Origin: Symbiodinium natans
Taxonomy: Eukaryota; Sar; Dinophyceae; Suessiales; Symbiodiniaceae
Assembly: GCA_905221605.1 (NCBI GenBank)
Contig: CAJNDS010001095.1
Coordinates: 1-35,139 of the forward strand
Direction: 5' to 3'
DNA: 35,139 bases
Below, one piece after another: positions 1 through 9,757 of this stretch. How positions within the stretch are numbered: the first letter of the stretch is position 1; every line of letters starts with the position of its first letter. The translations under genes and the position numbers were made by a program. A model generated the notes under the pieces. The model saw only the letters and a program-made list of their open reading frames with translations. It was not told the DNA's origin and searched no databases.

Positions 1-1990
1 GGTTTCGAAGTCAGAACCCACCTAGTCGTATGGATTCTCCGCGTAGCTCGTTTACGGGCCTCAGCTTCTCCTATAATCGTAGCTACACCAAAAGCATCAA
101 GTTCTGAGAGCTCAAGTCTCATACCTTCTTCAAGATGCTTACGAGGCAAAACCTTGCCAGAAACTTCGCAAACCGCATTGTCCGGGACATGGACCCAAAT
201 CTTCTTTCCACCAAACTTCATACGGAACCACTCTTTGACATCATCTCCCTTACGGATTTTTGTCGTTACTCTCAAGTCAGGCCCATCAAAGATTTCCCTC
301 AGGCCATGCTCATAGAGCCACGTCAGGCCCTCTTCCATGGCATCGTCTTCTCCTGGATCCATAGGGGCGTCGAGGTCCTCAAGACCTACGCCTCCGGGAG
401 GCTCAACCTCCATGCCTGTTTCTTCAGGCACGTCCGAAAAATCCGGAGAATACCCATCCAACTCTCCTTCTTCTTCCATTGCTTCAGGGCCCTCAAGAGC
501 AGGTGGTTCGGTGCGTTCAACAGGAAACTCAAGACTTCCTTCAGGGATATTTGGGGAATCAAGCGGCGGACTAGGACCATCGATTGGAACATCGAACTTG
601 ATGGGTCTTTCAGGGTCTTCCTTATTACCTCGAAGGTCACGCAAAGCAGCTTTGTCAAACTCCACTGGATCTTTGGCGCGAAAAGAGCTGAAGATTTCCA
701 AACGAGGGGGCTTTCCAATACCTATTGGAACAAAGACTCGAATCCCAGATCCATTAGCACCGTGAGGTCCTACATAGAGTGCCCTCACCAAGCGCTTTCC
801 GCGGTGCTCTGGGTAGTCCTTCTGAGGCTTTCCAAAGCCAACAACCCCAAACTCACAGCTCTTCACTGGCTGAACTGTCGACCCACGCAGTCTCTCCAAC
901 GGCGTGCTGTGTTCCTTAGACACATGAAACAAGTTATGCATCCTCACAGAGTACCTCATAGCCTCAACAAACAGATGGCTCCCTAGAGGCAACTTTTCAC
1001 CTACACGCTCTTCTAAGCCCAGCCAAACAGACCAGAACGCTTCTTTCACAAGGCAAACATTGCGTTCAACGATGCCCTTCGCTTGAGGTCTGTTTATCGC
1101 GAACGGGACCCAGTGCATTGACCTCCCCCCGAATGTCCGGTGTTTCGCTGCATTGCGGAAAACACTCTCGAGGAGATTTTCTTGGTCTCCGTGGACAACA
1201 ATGTCCAATCCACTCAATCCCATTTCCGTAAAGGCTTTGCAAACCGATACAGCGGGCACTTCATCCTCAGGTCCTAAGACCACGGTATGTATGTACCCCT
1301 ACACCACATGAACCATGAGAAGGAAACGAACATTCTTTCCGAAAAATCCAAAGTCGACTTGCAACTCTCCGGGTCCGTGGTGGTGTTTCATGTGCTTCCT
1401 ACGAGACGGCACTCTCCCTCTAGCGCTTTGACATGTGTCACAGCAACTAAGATAAGGTTGGTGGCCCTTATTTCGGTGCGCCTTCAGCCGCTCCGAGGTC
1501 AAATAGACCGGAACCTCAGGATCCAGAGCATCGCTCACCACCTCCGGGGAACTCAGGGCACCCGGTTTAATTGAGGGAACATTCTCCAAACGGGGTTTCT
1601 TTCGAACATCGGAGGGCCTAGGGGGTTCACCTCCGCTGGGTTTCGCAAGTTCAACTTCCAACGGATCAGGAATCAACTCTTCATCCGACTCCGAATTCAC
1701 AACAACCGGGGTCGGCAAACCAGCAAGCATACGCAGGGCCTCAGAACGTGCCACGGCCTTCTTTTGCTCCGACCCCCGCAGGGACCCAAGCCCACACAAG
1801 GCCCACTTCTTCAAGGCACGCCAACGTTTCATCATTGGCCCTTTTGCTTCCTCGCCCGTAGGCTCAGCTTTCAATTCACAAGCAAGCACGCCACGCACAA
1901 ACAACAGGCGGCGCACAACACTCCAAGACCTACGTGGCACACGTCCTACCAAAGTTACACGCAAAAACTTCAGCCTACTCCTACGGCGCA
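1..1990 (-). pseudogene. copia-type integrase region of polyprotein, partial at left edge, one in-frame stop
   Basis: Read on the minus strand this is the integrase part of a Ty1/copia-like polyprotein. A zinc-binding HHCC segment lies near 1500-1420 (AHRNKGH followed by CCDTC). The catalytic core follows with VDFGF, then VHGDQEN, then RPQAKGIVERN, which supply the expected D, D and E residues. The frame is open from about 2000 to 1302, meets a single TAG at 1299-1301 (after MVHVV), and then stays open with no shift to base 1. Downstream of the core is an acidic, proline-rich linker and a segment with RIHTTRWVLTSK, so the reverse transcriptase must lie beyond the window. The upstream limit of genuine coding is uncertain because the frame runs on through unrelated spacer. 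The single stop could be a recent mutation, a sequencing error or a recoded codon. Confidence 0.82.
1299..1301 (-). other. in-frame TAG stop inside integrase core
   Basis: The codon sits between the first catalytic aspartate (VDFGF) and the second (VHGDQEN). The frame is the same on both sides and family-like sequence continues directly after it, so this is one point interruption in an otherwise intact integrase. Confidence 0.8.
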
Positions 1991-2260
1991 CACTCAAAAG
2001 CTTCACGCACCTACGCAGCCAACCTCTGAAAACCAAACCCAGAACCAACCCTAAAGCCAAGGCACTGCTTCCTTTCCATGAAGACCTGGGCACAGAGGGA
2101 CAGTGCGCAGACCCATTCGCGGCAGGCAGGCTGCACTCACAGTCACCTACCAAGCACTCAAACGCTCCTACCCTACCTCCTAATGCACACAGCCAGTCTC
2201 CTACGGCAAACAGCAGGGCTTTCAGACCTACTCCTACCAATTTTGTGCATTGCGGCGAAG
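1880..2260 (-). repeat. spacer block rich in GTAGGAGTG-like words (right of integrase)
   Basis: On the plus strand this stretch carries many CTCCTAC/CACTCCTAC-like words separated by CACTCAAA and AAGGC/AAGCTT fragments. The same vocabulary recurs at 3740-4230 and 6480-6730, but not in the coding blocks between. No recognisable protein is encoded. The open minus-strand frame here reads as low-complexity Arg/Ser/Val. It may be intron or spacer sequence of shared origin. Confidence 0.5.
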
Positions 2261-2314
2261 ATCGGAGCAACTCATGCCCGGCTTTTAGGCCCTCAGGGCC
2301 CATACCCAAGCATA

Positions 2315-3718
2315 TCAATCCATCTCGGAGCCAGAGTCTCCCACATCCGAATTGTCCATAGGTGGGTTTGGAACCACCATACTCGTCTCTGCCGGCGGGG
2401 TCAAAGGAGAAGCGCTCCCCGGACTTCCAAGGCCACTGACCATTGGCTCCATTGGGACCTCGGAACTCACGTCCATAGGGGTCCCAGAGGCACCGAATGC
2501 CTCCACGGGCGTCATCGGCGTCTCGACCTCCATGGGAACCTCGCCCGCAAGCTCCCTCAATGTATCTGGGTGCGGTGTCGACGGAGGAGGTAGAGGAGCA
2601 AGAGGAGGCGGAGGTATAGGCAGGCATGCTTCCATAGGCGTGCCTGGTGCCGAAGATGGAGGAGGTAGAGGAGGCGGAGTTATAGGCAGGCATGCTTCCA
2701 TAGGCGTGCCTGGTGCCGAAGACGGAGCATAGGAAAAGACGGACGGCGTAAGCGGGGAAGGAGGGTTGAACGGCAAGAAAGCCGGAGGTCCTGGTGGAAA
2801 AGCGGGGCCCGTTGACGATGATGGAGCCACCTCGGCTGTTGCAGCTCTCTTCATGTCGGCATGCAATCGAATCATTGCCTCGGCTTTTGCACGCGCTTGG
2901 TTGAGCAAAGCCCATCCCGAAGGAGGTGGAGCTGGGGCACTTTTGTGAAGAGGCGGTGCCGTGCCACCCGACGCGGATGGTGCAACATCCGGTATTATAG
3001 TTGGCGATTGGGCAGCCAAAGTCACCCGGCGGTTGCTCTGGACGAGCACGTCCGCCAAAAGCGCTCTCAAGTCGGCAGCCGGCACACGCTCGACCTTGAG
3101 CTCGTTTGGCAGGATGTTTGACAGCTCTGCCGTGAACAATTGGTATTGGGCAGGATGGCACCGCAACACCCGAATCGCCTCCAAGTACTGAAGAAATTTC
3201 TTCAAGGTGAGCTGGATGCCAACCTGATTGTTGCGCCAGTACCCCCTTTGCTCGCATGGAAGGTGCGGTTGGCGGATGGTAGCATTCACATCGGCGACTA
3301 CCACCCCCATGGTGGTCAAAACATAGCCATACCTTGCATACTCTGCACGACGGTCGTGCTCCTCGACGAGGGTGTCCGTCAAAACCGACCGGTCCACCGT
3401 CGGAGCAGCAATGGCTCGCAGCTCGGCAATGAGCATAGGTTGCTTCACCGGAATGCCGCTTGTATTGACCACCAACTCCTGTGTCTCCAACTCCCCAAGG
3501 CAGGCTGGAATCCCCAACAGCTGTTCGACCGAGCCAGGGGTCGAGGAAAAAAGGTCGATGTTTTGGAGAAGCTGCCTCGAAAGAGACAGCTGACCTTCTT
3601 CCTCGAAACGGTGCGCAAGACGAGCAATCATGCTCGTCGAAAAGGCTTCCACCTGGGCCACACTCCCACTTTGGGAGTTCACAAGACAGAGCGGAGGCGA
3701 GGCTTCCGGAAGCTCCAT
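2315..3718 (-). CDS. hypothetical protein with Pro-rich repeats, inserted between protease and integrase
   Basis: No family was recognised. The ORF starts at an ATG at 3718 (MELPEASPP) and gives about 467 residues. The N-terminal half is rich in Leu, Glu, Ala and Arg and looks like a folded, mostly helical protein. The middle is proline-rich and holds a 22-residue direct repeat (SSAPGTPMEACLPI plus a PPP run). The C-terminus is acidic with repeated PM(E/D) motifs and ends GSEMD. Another minus frame is also open across this stretch, but its translation is Cys/Gly/Ser-rich and irregular, so this frame is preferred. It sits where a copia polyprotein should run from protease into integrase, and GTAGGAGTG-rich spacers flank it. 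It could be an extra element ORF, a captured host fragment or a nested insertion. Confidence 0.6.
   Translation of the reverse strand: MELPEASPPLCLVNSQSGSVAQVEAFSTSMIARLAHRFEEEGQLSLSRQLLQNIDLFSSTPGSVEQLLGIPACLGELETQELVVNTSGIPVKQPMLIAELRAIAAPTVDRSVLTDTLVEEHDRRAEYARYGYVLTTMGVVVADVNATIRQPHLPCEQRGYWRNNQVGIQLTLKKFLQYLEAIRVLRCHPAQYQLFTAELSNILPNELKVERVPAADLRALLADVLVQSNRRVTLAAQSPTIIPDVAPSASGGTAPPLHKSAPAPPPSGWALLNQARAKAEAMIRLHADMKRAATAEVAPSSSTGPAFPPGPPAFLPFNPPSPLTPSVFSYAPSSAPGTPMEACLPITPPPLPPPSSAPGTPMEACLPIPPPPLAPLPPPSTPHPDTLRELAGEVPMEVETPMTPVEAFGASGTPMDVSSEVPMEPMVSGLGSPGSASPLTPPAETSMVVPNPPMDNSDVGDSGSEMD
2616..2727 (-). repeat. 66-bp direct repeat (2 copies) inside the Pro-rich ORF
   Basis: The word ATAGGCAGGCATGCTTCC starts at 2616 and again at 2682, and each copy continues with a nearly identical segment. 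The period is 66 bp, exactly 22 codons, so it stays in frame in the 470-codon ORF and duplicates a proline-rich block. Confidence 0.85.
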
Positions 3719-3739
3719 CCTTTCCAAGGTCCCTTACAA

Positions 3740-4230
3740 AGGCTCCAGGCTTTGAGCAAAACACTCCTAGAGCACACAACACCAGCAATGCTTTCAGAAA
3801 CACTCCTGGCCAACGCAAGCTCCGAAAGGCACACTTCCTCTCGTCACTCTGTCCCAACAAACACTCAGGCACACAAGCGCTGGGGTGCAAGTCACTCCTA
3901 CGTCCTACACGCAAGGCACTCCTACTCCTAATGCAAACACTCTGAGGCTGGAGCGGCACAGGCCCTACCCCTACGCACTCAAAACCCTTCTCTCCACAGC
4001 GTGTGTCCCTACTGGTTTGCTTCTCCAAAGACGTGTTGCTTGCAGACTTAAGCAAAACAGCTGCGGCGGAACATAAAGCTTCAGCACAACATGCAGAGGG
4101 TGGGGTTTCCAGGTCTACTCCTACTTTCGCAACTGCAGCATGCTCACATCCACTCAAACGCTCCTGTAAAACATGCTCATGCAGCTCGTGTTCCCCCACA
4201 TGTTGCTTCACTGAAAATGCTCGCAGCAAA
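3740..4230 (-). repeat. spacer block rich in GTAGGAGTG-like words (left of protease)
   Basis: It has the same composition as the 1880-2260 block: CACTCCTAC, CCTACACGCAAGGC and TCCTACTCCTAATGC on the plus strand. A long open minus frame crosses it but gives no family-like protein. It separates the protease end (about 4266) from the 470-codon ORF (3718). Confidence 0.5.
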
Positions 4231-4265
4231 AACTGACTTAAAAGGCGTCACCTCCAATGCTCTTC

Positions 4266-6256
4266 CTACGTTGGGCGGTGCCTTCTTCTGCACCTTATCG
4301 CGTCGTCGCTCGGGCTCCACCCCGGCTTGGGTGAGTCCCCTTTGCTTCTTCTTCCTTTCGGCTTTGCCTTGGTAGGGCCAATCTCCTTAGCCAACGCCCA
4401 CCAGCTCCTGGCTTCACGAACCAAAGGCACCCACATCGAGGAACCTCGTTCCGTCTGCTTCACCAAGCTGCTCCAGGCTCTGAGGTGAGCCAGGTACTCC
4501 ATCCCGAAAGGGATGCTTGCCAAGAACTGACTACGTTGAAACCAATCTTGCAAACCAAGACCTGTTGAAGCACTACGGGCCCCAACTTCCCAAACTTCAC
4601 CCGAATGTCAACCAACTTGACACATTCCATGGGCGTATCGCTAGCACTCATGAGCACAGGAAGAGGTCCCGAATGCTCCTTGACGACTTCGTAAAAACCC
4701 AACGCACTCTCTGACAACACGTGGCAGGTGGCTCCACTATCAATGAGCCATGCGAAAGAGCTATTCCTAGAGGATGACTGATTCAGTCTCTCGATCTCTC
4801 CGTTCGTCATGGTGAGACGAGGGGGCTCAGCTTCATTGGGCTCATTAGTTCTTGTCCCCGGACCCAAGCCACTCAGATGATGAGACCGCATTGCCATCAC
4901 CTGATCAGACTGCTCGTCTTCCACAGCTCGGCCCTTGGGCTTTCCTTTGTACTTTGGCTTCCCCTTGGGCTTTCCACCCTTTCCTTTGTCTGTCTTCCCT
5001 TTGCCTTTGCCCTTCCCTTTAGGGCTCTTCTCTCGATTCTTGGAACCAGAAGGCTTTCCACCTTTCGGTTCATCCCTCTTCTTCCCTTTTCCAGGGTTCT
5101 TGTCTGGGCACTGCCAACTCATATGGCCCGATTTGCCACAGTTCCAACAGAGGCCACGCTCCCCAACTGCATTCAACGAACCAGCATCACACAATCGGGT
5201 TTGCTCCTCGTAGAACCGGATGCTTTCAACCAGTTCCTCCCAGCTCCCAGACTTCCCATGCAGGACAACGTAATGCCTACACTCTGGGCTGACCGATTGA
5301 AGAAGAAGGGTGGACCGATCAGATGCTCCAAGCCTCAGTTCAGGGAACCGATGCAGCTTCTGGTCTACTTTCCCAAGCTCGTCCTCAAGGAAGCGGACGC
5401 AGTCAAGCGGTCGCTTGTACGAACTCGCCTTCGAAGTTAGGCGAAGAGCTTCATCTCTCACAGCAATGGCCTCCATGCGAGAGACAATGCTGAAGGTCTG
5501 GTGCATTTGACGCATTACCTCATAACCACAAGCAGCTTGTCCTTGACGCATCGACGTGCTTCTCACCAGTTCCATCCCACGTTCGAACTTCTGCAGACTT
5601 TGTTGCAGGTAGTAAAACAACCTTGCCGAACGCGATGCTACCGGAACTGCCATGTCAGACTGCTTGATCTCACGGTCATGCGTCATTGCCTGGCGCAACT
5701 CATTGACATAGTTGTCGTCTATCAACGCCAGCCAGGAAGCAAGCACCTCGCACCACCGATGGTACTCCTCCAGCTCTCTCACGCGCCCTTTTCCCATCGA
5801 CACATTATCGATGAGCGGCAATGCTGGCAGATACTTCTCTGCACGGTTACTTCCAACATGCAGGTTCTGTGATGGCGCCGGTGGAGGAGCAGAAGCCTTT
5901 GCCGTGGGACTTCCAGCAGCTGCTGCACTTGAAGCACCCCCAAATGGGTTGCTCACAGCTGCCGACAATGCTTCCTGCTCACGTCTCCTTCTCTCGTCGG
6001 CCTCCATCTTTGCCACCAGAACTTGAAGTGTCTGTTGCTGATTCTGCATCATCATTTGCTGACTCTGCATCATCTGGACCATCATCTGCTGGAGTTGAGG
6101 GTCAAGTCCGACGACCGTAGCGGGTCCTCCCGCTGAAGCAGAAGCTCCAATGGGTTGTGTTGGCGGTTGTTGCCCGTCCTGGGCACCACCGGGGCCAAAC
6201 AAAGCTTCGTCGTCTTCGTCTTCAGGCACAGGGGTTGACAGCCCGGGGTCAGCCAT
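4266..6256 (-). pseudogene. gag: copia-type Gag and aspartic protease, frameshifted near its end
   Basis: Starts at ATG 6256 (MADPGLSTP). The N-terminus is acidic, followed by a Gln/Met-rich stretch and a helical segment with DERRRREQE. A helical Gag core follows (EEYHRWCEVLASWLALIDD and onward). A CCHC zinc knuckle reads CWNCGKSGHMSWQC, and a long Lys/Gly-rich basic tract follows, as expected for RNA binding. The aspartic protease active site is WLIDSGATCHV. The main frame stops at 4460, and sequence like the end of the protease region (VPLVREARSWWALAKEI) continues in another minus frame down to 4266, so a frameshift lies near 4540. Product role: capsid and maturation protease of a retrotransposon, acting in cytoplasmic particles. 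A spliced-leader tail lies 89 nt upstream on the same strand. Confidence 0.85.
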
Positions 6257-6887
6257 GGCTTCTAGTTTCTACGAGCGTGCTACACACGCTCCGCTACCAT
6301 GTGAAAACACAGCAGCAGCGCGCTGAACCCTCTTTTTCTCACGACTTGAGCCAAAGTCATAAGCCGGAGGCTTCGTCAGTGAAACTCTTTACACACAGGT
6401 GAAAACTCTGCTCTGCCACGTGTTCTCCACAGCCACAAAACAAATTCAAACGTCAGTGGGAGTTCTCGGGACCTACCCAACTACACCTAAAGCAAGCAAA
6501 AACGTGCACAGTCACTCCTACAGCTTCCAGACACACATCCCTACAACTCAAGCACTTCAAAAGGCTTTCCCACTTAAAGCAGCACTCCCGTCGAGCCAAG
6601 GCACAACTACGGAGTTCCTACAAGACACACAACTCTGAGCCAGCATGCAAGACAACAAAGTTAACATGTCCTTAGACACCTTCACAATGTTTGCAGAAAC
6701 ATCTCAAACCTACCTTACACGTGCTTGCAGGTGCTCTTTCGTTGCAGCAGTGAAGAGAAACAGTGCTGTAGCAGGGAAACCGCTGCCGGGCGCGTCCCTT
6801 CTGGAGCTAAGCGGAGTGCGTTGCACCTTGAACCTGTACCTTTGCAGGCACCTGCAAGGCCCAAGAATCCACGCAAATGGAAGGGAC
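6257..6887. other. leader/spacer between the two copia elements, no gene seen
   Basis: The first 90 bases are the gag 5' leader on the minus strand. From 6480 to 6730 the sequence is again rich in CTCCTAC/TTCCTAC words as in the other spacers. No LTR ends, primer-binding site or protein were recognised. Confidence 0.45.
6345..6355 (-). promoter_or_regulatory. spliced-leader 3' end (TTTGGCTCAAG) upstream of gag
   Basis: The minus strand reads TTTGGCTCAAG, identical to the last 11 bases of the dinoflagellate spliced leader. It lies 89 nt before the gag ATG on the same strand. An exact 11-base match by chance is unlikely in a window this size (about 0.02 expected). It fits a leader carried into DNA when a trans-spliced transcript was reverse transcribed. 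The upstream half of the leader is not preserved. Confidence 0.6.
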
Positions 6888-7170
6888 CTGGGCGGTGCGA
6901 TAAGCTATGGAAGGGGGGAGCCTGGGCAGTGTAGCATGGAAGGGGCCTGCGCGGTGCAATAAGCGAATGGAAGGGGGGGCCTGGGCGGTGCTGTAAGCAA
7001 ATGGAAGGCACTTGGGCGGTGCGATAAGCGAATGGAAGGGGGGAGCCTGAGCGGTGCTATAAGCAAATGGAAGGAGCCTGGGCGGTGCGATTAGTGAATG
7101 GAAAGGGGGAGCCTGGGCGGTGCTATAAGCAAATGGAAGGGGCCTGGGCGGTGCGATAAGCGAATGGAAG
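6888..7170. repeat. minisatellite, about nine copies of a 28-35 bp unit
   Basis: The core GCGGTGC(G/T)(A/G)TAAGC followed by (A/G)AATGGAAGG recurs near 6893, 6923, 6951, 6985, 7016, 7051, 7083, 7117 and 7149. Copies alternate between GCGATAAGCGAATGG and GCTATAAGCAAATGG, so the higher-order unit is a dimer of about 65 bp. No coding role is apparent. Confidence 0.9.
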
Positions 7171-7337
7171 GGAATGGTTACAATCAGAAAAGAAAGAAAG
7201 AGAAGATTGATGACCACCAGAAGGCACTCCAAGATGATCTACAACCACATTGGGGATGACATCAACTACCAGACTCTTAGCTTTGCAAAGCCAATAAAAA
7301 CAGGATTCTTGAGAAGATCCGTGAAATCTATCTTGAG

Positions 7338-7538
7338 TTGAGACAAGAAGGCCTGCCTTTGACAAGGGTGCACTCAGATAGGGTCGTGAACTTCAGATCT
7401 TTGCAAGCATGGCTGGCCGAACGCTGCTTCGAACAGACAAGGACCTCGCTTTCGGCGCGACCACCTGTGAAGAGCAAGGTCTCTAGTGGATCCTACGACC
7501 TGGATGAGCGATGGAAGCATCTCCTTCATCTCTTCTGA
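7338..7538 (+). pseudogene. copia integrase core fragment
   Basis: The plus strand encodes LRQEGLPLTRVHSDRVVNF and then LQAWLAERC, the usual surroundings of the second catalytic aspartate of copia integrases (VHSDR). The following sequence no longer matches and ends in a stop at 7536-7538. The zinc-binding part and the rest of the core are not recognisable upstream. It is the 5'-most trace of the plus-strand copia element whose RT and RNase H lie at 8850-11281. Confidence 0.65.
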
Positions 7539-7760
7539 GGAGAAGCGCTCTTCCTCTAGGCAATCCTTGGCTTTAAGTCGATTGGATCACCAGGTTGTTG
7601 TACACTTGCGAGAGTTGTTTTTCCCTTGACTCGACGCTCAGGTTCTGGCCAAAATGGGCTTCCAGTGGCGGTGGTTGATAGTCATCATCTAGTCGAACCA
7701 CTCGTCCTTGGTATACGTCGCTGGAGTTTCCTACAAACAACTTGCCTTCTGGGAGTTGGT

Positions 7761-8175
7761 TCAGCAGGACACAGCTACATCCCGGGCACGAATGGCCAAA
7801 GAGGTGCGAAGTTCTGAATCAACATCCTGGAAGGTGGGACAGTACTCGCACGCAGGATCTACTGGGCTGCTGGGCGCTGAAGTGAATTGGTTTACCTGGT
7901 CGAAGATGATGGACCCTTCCTCGTCTCCATTCAACCGTATCAAGGGCATACTCATCTTCTTCGGACTCGATCCAACCACTCCCACAACATGCTTCCAGAG
8001 GCACTAGGATGTTGTCCCGGTTCGGTTCATTATGAACATCACAATGCATATCCATGCCCATGTTCTCTAAGATGATGATAGCGGTGAAGTCATTTGTCGC
8101 GAGGTAGGTAGACATCGCCCTTACAAAGTACTCTGTCACCCATGGTCTCATCAAGGTCGTCCTCCAAGATACCAC
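7761..8175 (-). pseudogene. inverted copia-associated fragment with HxDxxNEP motif (2OG-oxygenase-like)
   Basis: The minus strand from 8175 encodes YFVRAMSTYLATNDFTAI, then MHCDVHNEPNRDN, then LVPLEACCGSGWIE. The H-x-D-x-x-N-E-P motif (about 8046-8023) is shared with the fragment at 17935-18385 (HNDQWNEP) and is followed in both by a hydrophobic strand and a Gly-rich turn ending in W. A His-x-Asp followed by a jelly-roll-like strand pattern resembles the iron-binding site of 2-oxoglutarate/Fe(II) oxygenases, but that assignment is inference. The segment sits between the integrase and RT traces of a plus-strand element yet reads on the minus strand, so it has been inverted or inserted. A frameshift near 7850 passes the reading to a frame ending near 7761. 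Confidence 0.45.
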
Positions 8176-8278
8176 AAGACCGAGCCATGGGAAGGGAGGA
8201 GGTTGATCGCAACCCTCTTCACCCCTAGAACAACAAACTTGGCACCATCTACACGGGATGCCTTAACACAATTAGGTT

Positions 8279-8843
8279 TTGGGGTACCGCGAGAATCACC
8301 ACGAGAACCTCGACGACTACAACCTCAAAATCAAGGCTGTCCTAGCTATGATGGAGATGGTTAAAGAAGATGAGACCGTGGACGGCGTTGTGATTCGGGA
8401 AGGTGCACATCTGGAAGAGGGCCCATCAAAGGTTCGTGAAGCCTTGGACGAGTTGGATAACATCCAGGAGGAGGTGATTGAGAGACTGGAACAACGGTTT
8501 ATATGGTTGGAGGATTTCTTGGCTGAGGAGGAGATTCTTCGGGAGGAGCTGATGTTGACGAGTCAGGCCACCATGGATGAAGCCAAGAATCTCCAGGAAA
8601 CCCTCCGCGCGAATGATCAATGCCACGAAGAAGGGAATCCAGGAGGCAAGGAAAACTGAGAAAATCTACCTGAAGGTGGCGAACCTCACGGACGACAACC
8701 AGGTGGAAGATGTGGAGCTGTACCTGGAATCGCTGAGGGAAGACCTAAAGGTGACCCTGGATGTGCCTTTGGACCAATGGATAAAAGCCATTGCAAAGGA
8801 ACTGCACAACCTCGAGCACAATACTGGAGCCTGGAGAGGGTGA
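8279..8843 (+). pseudogene. charged, coiled-coil-like linker of copia polyprotein
   Basis: Two overlapping plus frames (8279-8659 and 8577-8843) encode a very acidic, Leu/Glu-rich helical segment (for example EEVIERLEQRFIWLEDFL) and then a segment ending in KAIAKELHNLEHNT. Position and composition suit the region between integrase and RT of dinoflagellate copia polyproteins. No ATG or clean boundary supports a separate gene. A frame change is needed near 8640. Confidence 0.45.
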
Positions 8844-8849
8844 GTTTGG

Positions 8850-9757
8850 AGAAGGCCAAACAAATGGAAAGGGAAGGCAAGCTCCCACTTATCCCTGGGA
8901 AGATGGTCTTCACGGTCAAGCCAGTGAGTGAGGTGAAGTCGGAGAACAACCAGAAGAGCCAACCGAGGTGGAAACGAAAGGCGAGGATGGTAATCTGTGG
9001 CAATAGGGTGGATATGGATGATGATCACACAAAAAACCTGTTGTATGCTGCCGGCGCAACGGCAGAGAGTCTTCGGATTGGCCTCTCCTTGGCCACTCTG
9101 CCGCTGGTGCCACTGACATTACGGGGGCATTCTTGCTGGCTATTTGGCCATCCGACAAGCCGCTATACGGTGTGATACCACCACGAATTCTACAACAAGG
9201 CGGATTCCTGAGTGAACAAGAAGTTCTCTTGGTTCGGCGTCCTCTGTATGGATTAAGGGAGAGTCCCGCGCTTTGGGCACAGTACCGCACCGAAGTCCTC
9301 AAGACCTTGCACCTGGACCATGATGGGGGTACGATACGCCTGCAACAATTACGAACGGATTCCGAGTTGTGGCTTGTCCTGATGAGCAAAGAAGGCGCCC
9401 ACACACTGGAAGGAATCATCGTGACTTATGTGGACGACCTCCTATATCTGTGCTGTGTGGAGCTGATGAAAAAGATCCATGGATGGGTGAAAGGGAAATG
9501 GCCTTGTGCAGACCTGGAGCTGGCGATCCAACCTGGAGGAATCAGGTACTTGGGCATGGAGTTGGTTCAATATGAGGATGGAACATTTTCGTTGGGCCAA
9601 GAAGGATATGTGGAGAACCTCACAAAGGCTCATGGTCTGGATCAAGATGCTTCCGCGGGGTTGCCTTGTCCAAAGGAATGGGTGAAGGATACGGACTACC
9701 TCGTTGAGGAGGAGAACTACACGATTGATGAATTACGGCGAGGACAAATAATAGTGT
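8850..9757 (+). pseudogene. copia reverse transcriptase (RVT_2), frameshifted
   Basis: The fingers region reads LPLIPGKMVFTVKPV and RWKRKARMVICGN in the frame that ends at 9175. Motif A (TDITGAFLLAI, near 9110-9145) and the rest continue in the frame from 9133: RRPLYGLRESPALW, then the catalytic TYVDDLLYL near 9424-9450, then RYLGMEL. That frame loses homology near 9745, and the thumb/connection (RTRPDILYITNYMS) continues in the frame from 9758. Two frameshifts therefore break the enzyme, although the YVDD site itself is intact. It would copy element RNA into DNA. Confidence 0.85.

Noticed and set aside
135-986. A 283-codon plus-strand frame and other plus frames over 1-6250
   Set aside because: They lie opposite the genuine minus-strand integrase and gag frames and show no family motifs.
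1299-4229. A 976-codon minus-strand open frame as one protein
   Set aside because: Only its last 200 or so codons (integrase) are family-like. Between 2315 and 3727 its translation is irregular and Cys/Gly/Ser-rich, while another frame gives a well-composed protein, so most of it is a shadow.
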